A stretch of 64,000 nt of DNA. Source: SMYC01 sp963578475. Lineage in GTDB: Bacteria; Acidobacteriota; Vicinamibacteria; Marinacidobacterales; SMYC01. The stretch lies in the NCBI GenBank assembly GCA_963578475.1, contig CAUZCL010000011.1, positions 1-64,000 of the forward strand, given 5' to 3'. This document shows, piece after piece, positions 18,947 through 27,540 of the stretch. The notes beneath the pieces were generated by a model. It worked only from the letters and a program-made list of their open reading frames with translations, was not told where the DNA came from and searched no databases. Within the stretch, counting starts at the first letter, position 1. Each line of letters begins with the position of its first letter. Both the position numbers and the translations under genes were made by a program.

Positions 18947-19695
18947 GTCACATCCCGAGTAAGTTGGGAGGCCACGGCATGCGTGGCCTTCGCAACTTTC
19001 TCGGGATCTCCCAGGTAATAATGTTGCACGGGCTTCAGATCGTCTTCGAGCTCGTAGACGAGTGGGATACCGGTGGGGATGTTGAGGCCAACGATCTCTT
19101 CTTCCGATACGTTGTCGAGATATTTCACGAGGGCCCTCAAGCTATTCCCGTGAGCCGCTATCAAGACTTGCTTCCCGGCCGCGACATCAGGGGCGATCGT
19201 GTCTCTCCAATAAGGCAGGAAGCGCTCGACCATGTCTTTCAAGCACTCCGAGAGCGGTAACTCGCCCTCCGACAAGCCCGCGTAGCGACGATCGTGGCCT
19301 GGGAAGCGATCGTCGTCACGTTCGAGGGCGGGCGGGGAGATCGCGTAGCTGCGGCGCCAAATCTTGACTTGGTCCATTCCGTGCTTTTCCGCAGTCTCTG
19401 CTTTATTGAGACCTTGGAGCGCTCCGTAGTGACGCTCGTTCAACCGCCAGTGGCGTCGCACCGGGATCCACATGAGATCCATCTTGTCGAGCCCGAGCCA
19501 GAGCGTTCGAATGGCGCGCTTGAGAACCGACGTATAGGCAATGTCGAAGCTATAGCCTTCTTGCTTCAAGACACGCCCTGCCTCGCGAGCCTCGGCGATG
19601 CCTTGCTCCGTCAAATCGACATCCGTCCACCCGGTGAAGCGGTTCTCTTTGTTCCAGACGCTCTGGCCGTGACGAAGAAGAACGAGCTTTTTCAT
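18943..19695 (-). CDS. gpmA: 2,3-bisphosphoglycerate-dependent phosphoglycerate mutase
   Basis: 250 residues, the normal length. It interconverts 3- and 2-phosphoglycerate. The catalytic His lies in LVLLRHGQSVWNKENRFTGW, followed by RAIRTLW, RHWRLNERHYGALQGLNK and the second His in VLIAAHGNSLRALVKYL. The stop lies inside the convergent HEAT frame end. Directly upstream on the same strand is pckA with no gap to speak of, so the two may form a gluconeogenic pair. Intact. Confidence 0.97.
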   Translation of the reverse strand: MKKLVLLRHGQSVWNKENRFTGWTDVDLTEQGIAEAREAGRVLKQEGYSFDIAYTSVLKRAIRTLWLGLDKMDLMWIPVRRHWRLNERHYGALQGLNKAETAEKHGMDQVKIWRRSYAISPPALERDDDRFPGHDRRYAGLSEGELPLSECLKDMVERFLPYWRDTIAPDVAAGKQVLIAAHGNSLRALVKYLDNVSEEEIVGLNIPTGIPLVYELEDDLKPVQHYYLGDPEKVAKATHAVASQLTRDVT

Positions 19696-21303
19696 CTAGG
19701 TGGTGGATGGGGCCACGGCACGGACCTCTTCGGAGACGTCGTCCGAGAACGTCTCGAAGTTCTTGTCGAACATCCCGGCGAGCTTTCGCGCTTGGCGATC
19801 ATAGGCTTCGCCATCCGCCCACGTGGCGCGCGGGTCGAGCACCTCGGATGGAACATTTGGGCAGGAGCGCGGCACATGTACACCGAAAATCGGATGCTCC
19901 GTCGTCCCGACCTCGTCGAGGGCTCCGCGCAACACCGCTCGCACCATGGCGCGGGTGTGGCTCAACTTCATCCGCTTGCCTTCACCGTAAGCGCCGCCGG
20001 TCCAACCCGTGTTAACGAGCCAGACGCTCACAGCATTCTTCTCGATGTTCTCGCCGAGCATCTTGGCGTAAACGGCCGGCTTGCGCGACATGAACGGAGC
20101 GCCGAAACACGCGCTGAAGGTTGCCTGCGGCTCCGTCACCCCGCGCTCGGTTCCAGCCACTTTAGCCGTGTAGCCCGAGAGGAAGTGATACATCGCCTGC
20201 GCGGGTGTGAGCTTCGCGATCGGTGGCAGGACGCCAAAAGCGTCCGCGGTGAGCATCAAGACTTGTTTGGGCGGTCCGCCCGAGCCGGACGGAGCCGTGT
20301 TCGGGATATGGCTAATCGGGTAGGATGCTCGCGTATTCTCAGTAAAGACGTCGCTGTCTAGGTCGAGCCGCCGGGACGCCGAATCGATGACGACGTTCTC
20401 GAGGATCGTACCGAACATGCGCGTCGTCTCGTAAATCTCGGGCTCGCCTTCCTGGGAGAGTCGGATGACTTTCGCATAGCAGCCGCCCTCGAAGTTGAAC
20501 ACGCCCTTGTCGCTCCATCCATGCTCGTCGTCACCAATCAAGGTCCGTTCCGGATCGGCCGAGAGCGTCGTCTTGCCCGTGCCCGAAAGTCCGAAGAAAA
20601 TCGCGAGATCGTTCTCGTCTGCGCCGTAATTGGCCGAGCAGTGCATCGGGAGCACGTTTTTCGGCGGCAGCAAGTAGGTCATGACGGCCAGGATAGATTT
20701 CTTGATCTCTCCGGCGTAATCGGTGCCGCCGATGATCACTTCGCGGGTCTTGAAGTTCAAAACGACGAACACTTCCGAGCGCGTACCGTCTTGCTCGGGC
20801 ACGGCGCAGAAAAGCGGCGCGTCGATAACGGTGAACTCGGGGACATGATTCGCGAGCTTCACGGGATCGTGCTCGCGGATGAACATATTGCGGGCGAACA
20901 GATTGTGCCACGCGCGCGTGTTCACGACGCGGATCGGGATCTGATAATCCGGGTGGGCGCCGGCGTAGCAATCCTGAACGAAGAGATCCCGGCCCTGGAG
21001 GTAGGCCGTCAGGCGAGCCTTGAGCCTCTCGAAGTTCTCGGGCTCGAACGGCTTGGCCGCATCCCACCAGATCTCTTTCTCGCTTCCGGGCTCGCGGACG
21101 ATGTACTTGTCGTTGGGCGAGCGGCCTGTATATTGACCCGTTTGAACCACTAGCGGGCCACGATGGGCGATGAGACCTTCGCGTCTCTGGACAGCGTGCT
21201 CGTAGAGCGCCGGAGTCGAAAGGTTCCACCAAACCGCATTCGCGTTGACGATTCCGTGATTCTTGAGATTGTGATGACTCCGGGATTCTCCGCGCTCTTC
21301 CAT
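19696..21303 (-). CDS. pckA: Phosphoenolpyruvate carboxykinase (ATP)
   Basis: 535 residues from ATG 21303, behind GAGGGGG; in-frame sequence upstream to 21603 is not family-like. It converts oxaloacetate plus ATP to phosphoenolpyruvate, the entry step of gluconeogenesis. Seen are TGRSPNDKYIV, MHCSANYG, the P-loop GLSGTGKTTLS followed by LIGDDEHGW, and SYPISHIPN. The lengths and motifs are those of the ATP-dependent, not the GTP-dependent, family. It is transcribed just before gpmA. Intact. Confidence 0.97.
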   Translation of the reverse strand: MEERGESRSHHNLKNHGIVNANAVWWNLSTPALYEHAVQRREGLIAHRGPLVVQTGQYTGRSPNDKYIVREPGSEKEIWWDAAKPFEPENFERLKARLTAYLQGRDLFVQDCYAGAHPDYQIPIRVVNTRAWHNLFARNMFIREHDPVKLANHVPEFTVIDAPLFCAVPEQDGTRSEVFVVLNFKTREVIIGGTDYAGEIKKSILAVMTYLLPPKNVLPMHCSANYGADENDLAIFFGLSGTGKTTLSADPERTLIGDDEHGWSDKGVFNFEGGCYAKVIRLSQEGEPEIYETTRMFGTILENVVIDSASRRLDLDSDVFTENTRASYPISHIPNTAPSGSGGPPKQVLMLTADAFGVLPPIAKLTPAQAMYHFLSGYTAKVAGTERGVTEPQATFSACFGAPFMSRKPAVYAKMLGENIEKNAVSVWLVNTGWTGGAYGEGKRMKLSHTRAMVRAVLRGALDEVGTTEHPIFGVHVPRSCPNVPSEVLDPRATWADGEAYDRQARKLAGMFDKNFETFSDDVSEEVRAVAPSTT

Positions 21304-21460
21304 ATTCGTGATTCCCCCTCGATTTCGATGGTTGATCGCAGGTGCTAGACCTGCAAAAGCCTCCAGCTCAGGACAATCTATACTAGATCTGAGACCACCG
21401 CCAGCGGATCGCGACGGAGAGCAACGAGCACATGAGCAGGGTTTTCCCCGCGGACCGCGC

Positions 21461-23122
21461 TCAACGCATGGGGAAGCTAAACGTCTCCGGGTTCTCGCTT
21501 TCGATACCGACGATCTCGTAACCGGAACCGCTCCTGCGGAGGTAGACAAGAACGGCAGTGTTCCAGTGAAGATTCTCCTCGTTGAGCGAATGAATCTCGG
21601 CACAGAGAAATGCGCTTCCGCTGTCTGGCAGCTCGAGTCTCGGATCGCGTGATGTGACCGGCTCGCTCAATCGTCGATGCTCACCAGAGAGGTTATCGAA
21701 GCTAGACCACGATGTTTGATACCGCGTCTCCGCGTCGACGAAACCATAGCGCTCGGACAAATTGGTGAAGTCAAGCCGGCCCCCTTTGATGCGGAACTCG
21801 GCAAGCGGGTTCATCACGTTGATGCCGAAGCGGCCGCATTTTTGCTGGCGCTCGACGAGCACATCCGCGAGATAGGCAGCGTGATCCGGATTGCTGAACT
21901 CGCCCGTCTCGACAATCGCGTCTAGCTCTTCTCGGGTGAAGCGCATGAGGATCTTGGCCGCCCAGAACGCGTCGCGCGCGGTCATGCGCACGAAGGCCGG
22001 GTTCGGGTAGTCGTTGCGCCAAGCTACGCAATCAAAGAGCTCGCTCTCGATTCGCCCGACCGCTTCGTATTCAGGATAGGGGGGCCACTTTGCGCACCGA
22101 TATTCTGGCACGCGGAAGCCGAATCCGAGCATGTTCCGCTTCGCGTCTCGGAAGTCGAGCGTGTACGAAAAGGTGAGGGGGGCGCCTTGCATGTCCACAG
22201 AGCCGCTCCCGAGGGTCGAGCCAAAATCCAGTATGAAGTGCCGCACGTGGTGCTCCCCATTCTCTTCGACCCAGGCGTCCTGCGTGTTCTGCACGCGCGT
22301 GTCGTCGTGGTTGAGCCAGGCGGCAAAGAGCCTCAGCCCACGTAGCTCGCAGCGATCTTCGTGCGCGATCACGTCGTTGGGATCGTCACTGCGCGTCTCG
22401 TAATAGCGGAACGGCCCAATGGGAATTCCGGGGAGATATTTGCTAGCCGTCACACGCATAGAGCCATCCGAAAGGCGCGGCACGAAACGGATGGAACGGC
22501 GGAAACGAAAATCCGTGAGCGGCATTTTGTCGCCATAGGTGTCCTCGACCTCGGTGCCGGGCGCGATCACGAAACGCTCGGTGTGGGCGTACACGATGTA
22601 GTTCTCCGGAGCGTGATAGCCGAGCGCGTAGAAGATCTTCGTCGCTATCGTTTCCGCCGCGGAGGCGACCTCGGGGATCTCGACGGGGTCGAGCTTGATC
22701 ACATAGCGCTCGTCTTGCTCGTCGTAAATTTGAAATCCGGGGGTGAGCCCTTGACTCTTGCTCAGGAACACGGTCCACGTTTCTTCCGGATCGGGTCCAG
22801 AGCCGCGATTCGATCCGCGTATGAGCTCTTCAATGCTCATGCGCTCGAGCCCGTGCCGGTTCGTGAACCAGCTGCTATTCGGCACTTCGTCGAGCGTGTT
22901 GACGTTCGTCACCTCTGTTCCGATGGAAGAGGCTCCAAAATCGTGAAACATGTGACCGAAGCGGTCAAACATGTCGGAGAGCTCGATCTCTTCCGGCTTT
23001 TCGGGAACGTCGAGCTTGTCGTTATCCGCCAAAAGAGGATCGTCCGGGTAGAACTTTTGAGCTTCGAGCAACGAGCTCAAAAAGACCGGGACCAACAACG
23101 AGAACGAGATTCGTCTACCCAT
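21461..23122 (-). CDS. Secreted kinase-fold protein
   Basis: 553 residues with a signal peptide (cut near SLLEAQ). I do not know a named family for it. The motif order is that of kinase-like folds: Lys143 in YVIKLDP, Glu157 in SAAETIATKIFYALG, a catalytic-loop-like NHDDTRVQNT at 271-280, and ILDFGSTLGSG, a DFG-like motif at about 299-301. It follows the Omp85 gene by five bases on the same strand, so barrel and kinase-fold protein were probably co-expressed. It shares this motif logic with the smaller protein at 2421. Catalysis is inferred, not shown. Confidence 0.55.
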   Translation of the reverse strand: MGRRISFSLLVPVFLSSLLEAQKFYPDDPLLADNDKLDVPEKPEEIELSDMFDRFGHMFHDFGASSIGTEVTNVNTLDEVPNSSWFTNRHGLERMSIEELIRGSNRGSGPDPEETWTVFLSKSQGLTPGFQIYDEQDERYVIKLDPVEIPEVASAAETIATKIFYALGYHAPENYIVYAHTERFVIAPGTEVEDTYGDKMPLTDFRFRRSIRFVPRLSDGSMRVTASKYLPGIPIGPFRYYETRSDDPNDVIAHEDRCELRGLRLFAAWLNHDDTRVQNTQDAWVEENGEHHVRHFILDFGSTLGSGSVDMQGAPLTFSYTLDFRDAKRNMLGFGFRVPEYRCAKWPPYPEYEAVGRIESELFDCVAWRNDYPNPAFVRMTARDAFWAAKILMRFTREELDAIVETGEFSNPDHAAYLADVLVERQQKCGRFGINVMNPLAEFRIKGGRLDFTNLSERYGFVDAETRYQTSWSSFDNLSGEHRRLSEPVTSRDPRLELPDSGSAFLCAEIHSLNEENLHWNTAVLVYLRRSGSGYEIVGIESENPETFSFPMR

Positions 23123-23127
23123 CGGCG

Positions 23128-24362
23128 TCAGAAAGCTGGTCCAGCATTGATGTGAAACTTGAAACCTTCGGTGCTGTTAGCGAAATCCATCCGAAGCGCC
23201 ATTCCGCCCGGCGCGTGGGTTCGGATACCGAAGCCGTAGCCGGTATGCATGCGATCGAAATTGAAGTCACTCTTATGGGCGAACACTTTCCCCGCATCGA
23301 GAAAGACAGTAAAGTCCACAAAAGGCATGACCTCCCACCGATATTCCGCCGCGACATAGAGATTGCGCCTGCCCCGAAAGCGCCATTCACGAAAGCCCCG
23401 GACCGTCGTGGCGCCGCCAAGCGTCTCCATCAAATAGAACGGAACTTCTTTGCCGCTATCGGCTACGGAGTGCGACGTGTAGAAGCGCAATGCCAAGATG
23501 CGGCTTTTGGGCCCGAGCGGGATGTAGCCTTTGACATCCGCTACGACCGGCGTGAAGTCGTATCGGCTAAGACCGGTATCCTCGTAGCGCTCGGCAGTGA
23601 TGCGGGCCACGACGCCCACGGCAGGATCCGACTATTTGTCACGCAGGTCGAACTCAGCCCACCCACCGGTGACGAGGAATTCGGTCCGCGGGCTCATGAA
23701 GCCGGGCACTCGGTCGGGATCAAAAACCTCTTCGATGGAGCTTTCCACCTCGCCCAAATCGGTCCTCGCCGAGAGCCATCCGCCTTGAGCGCCGAGAGAG
23801 AGAAGCCCGCGAGGGTTGAGCCAGAAATAACCCATCGCGCGCTGGTCGTTGAGCAAATAGGTCGAGCGATCGTCAACCCTCGAGTCGTTCCCAAGGCCGT
23901 AGACGCGCAGCGACGTCAAATCACGATACTCGCCTCGGAATTTGAGCTCGACGCGCCGGCCGATTTGCGGAGGCGGGAAGATGACTTCCGCATCCGGGGT
24001 CGTGTAGCTGCGCGTCGAGTAACGGCCGTTGGCCTGGAACTGAAAGTATTGGGACTCGAGGCCGTGGATATAGCCGCCGCCGAGCGCAAAGCCCGAGCCG
24101 GAGGGCATACCGCCGAAAACGGGACGAAAGCCGTGCCAGCCTTTGACGAGCCAATTTTGCGGGAACTTCGCTTTCTCCCAATTCTGGGGCGCTTCTCAGC
24201 GCCCGAAACTCTATACAGCTCGAGGTTCGCCGCTTTCTCACGCCTCTGCTTTTGCAGGATTTACTGACGACTCATAGTCTGAGGCTCTTGTTCTTCCTCC
24301 TTTTGAGCTAACGCGACGACGGACGACGCCATCAAAAACAACGTCATCATGACAACACGCAT
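23128..24362 (-). pseudogene. Omp85/BamA-type outer-membrane barrel, interrupted
   Basis: Starts at ATG 24362 with a signal peptide (MRVVMMTLFLMASSVVALAQ). An in-frame TAA at 24261-24263 follows (MSRQ-stop-ILQKQRREKAANLELYRV). A one-base shift near 24205 leads into PQNWLVKGWHGFRPVFGG, then barrel strands. A further in-frame TAG at 23632-23634 (DLRDK-stop-SDPAVGVV) precedes the last strands, which carry the surface-antigen hallmark GGATTVRGFREWRFRGRRNL. No POTRA domains are visible, so it resembles the POTRA-less barrel group. Both stops could be Gln codons changed by C to T. It lies directly upstream of the kinase-fold gene. Confidence 0.7.
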
Positions 24363-24582
24363 CAAGCTTGTTCCTTTTCGTTGAAGGCGACACGGGCGGT
24401 TCTGAGCCGCTCAGTTCAACGGATATTAGCGTGACGATCGACACAAAGAAATCGACGTCAGCGTCTTCGGCGACCGGCCACGCGCCGAGCGCCTCCGTCC
24501 GCTCGCCAGTTCTGATAGCGCCGAGCCAGCCGTCTTCGTCGAGCAAGTAGTAGCGGCCATCCACCGGATCGACGAAAAGATC

Positions 24583-25173
24583 CTAGTTCGTGTTGACCAC
24601 GAAGCGCAAGTCGATCTCTCCGATGGGCGCTTCCACCGGCTCGCCATCGATCAATACGAGGATCGCGGGGCGCCGGCTGACGAAAAACTTGGGCGGCTCG
24701 GTCGAGATCGGAACCATGGCGAGCTGCGCTTCGCCGCGATCGAGATTCGCGAGCACGCGGTCGAGCGAGACGATGACGCCGTCGGCCGGAAAGTACGATT
24801 CCACTTCGGTGCGAAGCTCGATGGACGTCTTCGTCGACCCCGGCGGGAGAGACGGGAAGCTCGCTTTCAAAATCTCGAAACGCGTGATGCGCACCTTCCG
24901 GTTGTCGAGACCAACTTCGGTGTCCGCGGCAATCTCGAACGCTCCAAAGACCGGCGGAGCACTCTCCGACGAGGAGTAGGCCAGCGCGAGCCGCGCGCCC
25001 ACGCGAGTCTGGTCGTCCCAGCTTTCGATTTGCGGCTGATAGAGAACGAGCTTCGCTCCGTTATCGCCAGGATATTCCCGCGGCCAGCTGAGCTCCTGAA
25101 CCGGCTCGGCAATTTGTACCGGCTGCGCTGGCTGGACCGCTAGCAGGACGAGAGCTACTAAAAGGCGTGTCAT
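24583..25173 (-). pseudogene. Secreted protein of unknown function, truncated by TAG
   Basis: 196 codons with a signal peptide (LLVALVLLAVQPAQP), then LSWPREYPGDNGAKLVLYQPQIESW, a pattern I associate with proteins labelled carbohydrate-binding family V/XII, though no binding evidence exists. The TAG at 24583-24585 falls within FVVNTN-stop-DLFVDPVDGRYYLLDEDGWLG, where Trp (TGG) is expected. The sense continues in frame to about 24480, after which family-like sequence is lost shortly before the Omp85 start. The gene therefore has a nonsense change and probably a lost 3' part. Confidence 0.55.
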
Positions 25174-25235
25174 AAGCTTGGAAACCTCAGATGCGATTCG
25201 ATTTTGTCACCCATGTTACACATGTCGCACATTTC

Positions 25236-27497
25236 CTATTTGCGTATCGCGGCTTCGAGCTCCGCGACGAGGCGCTCTAGAGAAGCGTCACCTGGACGAA
25301 GCTTCAGAAGCCGGCGACCGTAGCGGCTCGCCTCCCCGTACTCTCCGCGATCGCGGTTCACCGTGACGAGCGCGAACAGAATCTCGGCGTCTCCAGAGTG
25401 CCGTTCATGGGCCTTCCTCAACACCGAAAGCGCTTCGTCAGCTTTACCGGTGCTCGAGAGCGCCACACCGTAGACATAACTAAAACGCGCCTGATCAGGC
25501 GCGAGCTTCGCGGCGCGCCCGAGCGCTTCGACCGCCTCCGTGTTTTTCTGAAGGCGCACGAGCGTTAGTCCGAGCGCATGGTAGACGCCGGGATCGTCGT
25601 CCTGGACGCCGAGCGCGTCTCGAAGCGTCGCCTCGGCATCTTCGTCTCGTCCCTGCATCCGGTAGAGATCCGCAAGATTCACATGAGCCTGCACGAATCG
25701 AGGGTCGAGCTCGAGGACGGATAGATATTCGCGCTCCGCCTCGGCGAGCTCGCCGAGCTGGATATGGACGAGACCGAGATTCATGCGCGCCTCCGGCCAG
25801 TCGGCATTGAGGCTCTGTACGGCTCGATATTCGGCGAGCGCGTCGGTCCAAATCGAGCGCTGCTCGGGCGTGAAGTAGTCGACGGGAACCGCGGCAAGAA
25901 CACGCGCAGCCTCGATGCGCACCGCGCGGACATCATCCTCGAGGAGCGGAATGACGAGCTGATGCAACGTGGCCGGCTCGAGCGCTTCGGCGGCCTCGAG
26001 CGCGCCGAGCCGGAGGAGTGCATCCGTGCTTCGAAGGCCTTGCGGAAGATAGGGCATTGTCGGAAGACCGGCCAGAGCTGTCGCTTTCACGAGCGCCGGG
26101 ACCTCCGGTTCGTTCACGAGGCTTGCGAGCGACGCGGTGTCGCGCGCGTGAAGCGCCTCTCCGTAATGCCGCGTCGGCGGATGCCCGTACCACTCGGCCA
26201 CCTTGGCGGCGGCCCACGCCGGCGTCTCGGCCGCGTGGCATCCGTTGCAAGCGTTCGGGGCCTGAAGCGACACGGTCAAATCCGGACGCGGGACGCGTAG
26301 GCTATGATCACGGCGCGGGTCCACGACCATGTAAGTCGTCTCCGGCATGTGGCAATTGACGCAGGAAGCACCTTCCGTCCCCGGCTCGTGAAAGTGATGG
26401 CTCAGGGCGTCGAACTTTGCGGGCAAATGGCAGGACGCACAAACGGCGTTCCCTTCGGCGCGAACGCTCAGCGTGTGCGGGTCATGGCAGTCCTGGCACG
26501 TCACGCCTTTTAGATACATCTTGCTCTGAAGGAACGAGCCGTAAACGTAGACTTCGTCGCGAATCTGACCGTCCGCGTAGTAGAGCGGCTCTGTCACCAT
26601 AGACGGGCGGAAGCTGTCGAGAAACGGTTGCCCATGCGGGTCGTCCTCGTAAAGCTGCGCGCGCCGGGAGTGACACGGTGCACAGGTCTCGATCTCGTGG
26701 TGCTCGGCGCGGGGGGGTTGGCGCTCGGCGAGTCCGGTCTCGATGTTCATGACCCAGGAAGCCTCATCGGTGCGTAATGTGGCCTCGAGCCTCGGATTGC
26801 CTTCAGCACCTTCTTGTGCCCAAGCGACGTGGCGAGAGCCCCGTCCGTGGCACGCTTCGCAGGAAACATTCATCTCCTGCCACGTGGTGTCGTAGCGATT
26901 CGTCTCGCGGTCATAGTTCTTCCGAAGCCCGGTGGAGTGGCACGACGCACACATGAAGTTCCAGTTTTGATAGCGCTTCGTCCAATGCAGCGAGTCTTCG
27001 TGATCGATGCCTTCGTCCGGATAGAGATGGAACCAGCGTTCGCCGCCTTGATTCGACGGTCGCGCGTCCCAGGCAATGCTCAAAGCTTGATAGCGCCCGT
27101 CAGGAAATGGGACGAGATATTGCTGGAGCGGGTCGGCGCCGAACGTGAACGCTATCTCGTAATCTTCGAGCTCACCATCAGGGCCGTCCGTCCGCACCAT
27201 AAACTGCCCATCCCGCTCGAAAAAAGTCGCGGTCACGCCCGCATGGTCGAAGGCGCGGTCGCGGAAATCACCGAGCACGGTGGAGGCGTCGGCAGGCTGC
27301 ATGGCAAGATCGTGATGGGAGCCGCGCCAGAGCTCGGACTCCGCCGAGTGGCACGCGGCGCAGGCATCCTTACCGATATAAGTGGGGCTGTCCGCGCTCT
27401 CGGCATCCTCAGTGTCAGTCCCAGTCTCAGTCGCCGGCGGACCGTCGCATCCGGCCAATGCGAAGCCTAGCAACGAGATGAACAGAATCGCGCGCAT
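25236..27497 (-). CDS. Octaheme c-type cytochrome lipoprotein with HEAT-like and TPR domains
   Basis: 753 residues. The lipoprotein signal has lipobox LAGC. Eight CxxCH haem sites can be read: CAACH, CASCH, CEACH, CAPCH, CQDCH, CASCH, CVNCH, CNGCH. Between and after them come a beta-rich region, a HEAT-like helical block (about 430-520), and five or six TPRs at the C-terminus (PRFVQAHVNLADLYRMQGR, GVYHALGLTLVRLQKN). It is probably a periplasm-facing or surface electron-transfer protein related to the multihaem NrfA/HAO-like group, with the TPR part recruiting partners. Such cytochrome-TPR proteins are frequent in Acidobacteriota. Intact. Confidence 0.88.
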   Translation of the reverse strand: MRAILFISLLGFALAGCDGPPATETGTDTEDAESADSPTYIGKDACAACHSAESELWRGSHHDLAMQPADASTVLGDFRDRAFDHAGVTATFFERDGQFMVRTDGPDGELEDYEIAFTFGADPLQQYLVPFPDGRYQALSIAWDARPSNQGGERWFHLYPDEGIDHEDSLHWTKRYQNWNFMCASCHSTGLRKNYDRETNRYDTTWQEMNVSCEACHGRGSRHVAWAQEGAEGNPRLEATLRTDEASWVMNIETGLAERQPPRAEHHEIETCAPCHSRRAQLYEDDPHGQPFLDSFRPSMVTEPLYYADGQIRDEVYVYGSFLQSKMYLKGVTCQDCHDPHTLSVRAEGNAVCASCHLPAKFDALSHHFHEPGTEGASCVNCHMPETTYMVVDPRRDHSLRVPRPDLTVSLQAPNACNGCHAAETPAWAAAKVAEWYGHPPTRHYGEALHARDTASLASLVNEPEVPALVKATALAGLPTMPYLPQGLRSTDALLRLGALEAAEALEPATLHQLVIPLLEDDVRAVRIEAARVLAAVPVDYFTPEQRSIWTDALAEYRAVQSLNADWPEARMNLGLVHIQLGELAEAEREYLSVLELDPRFVQAHVNLADLYRMQGRDEDAEATLRDALGVQDDDPGVYHALGLTLVRLQKNTEAVEALGRAAKLAPDQARFSYVYGVALSSTGKADEALSVLRKAHERHSGDAEILFALVTVNRDRGEYGEASRYGRRLLKLRPGDASLERLVAELEAAIRK

Positions 27498-27540
27498 CGA
27501 AGCCGCTCATGATAGCACCGCCCGTGTAACATGGGCTTCC

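Noticed and set aside
22361..24267. Long plus-strand frames opposite the kinase-fold and Omp85 genes
   Set aside because: No start context or family similarity; the minus-strand proteins have signal peptides and recognisable motifs.
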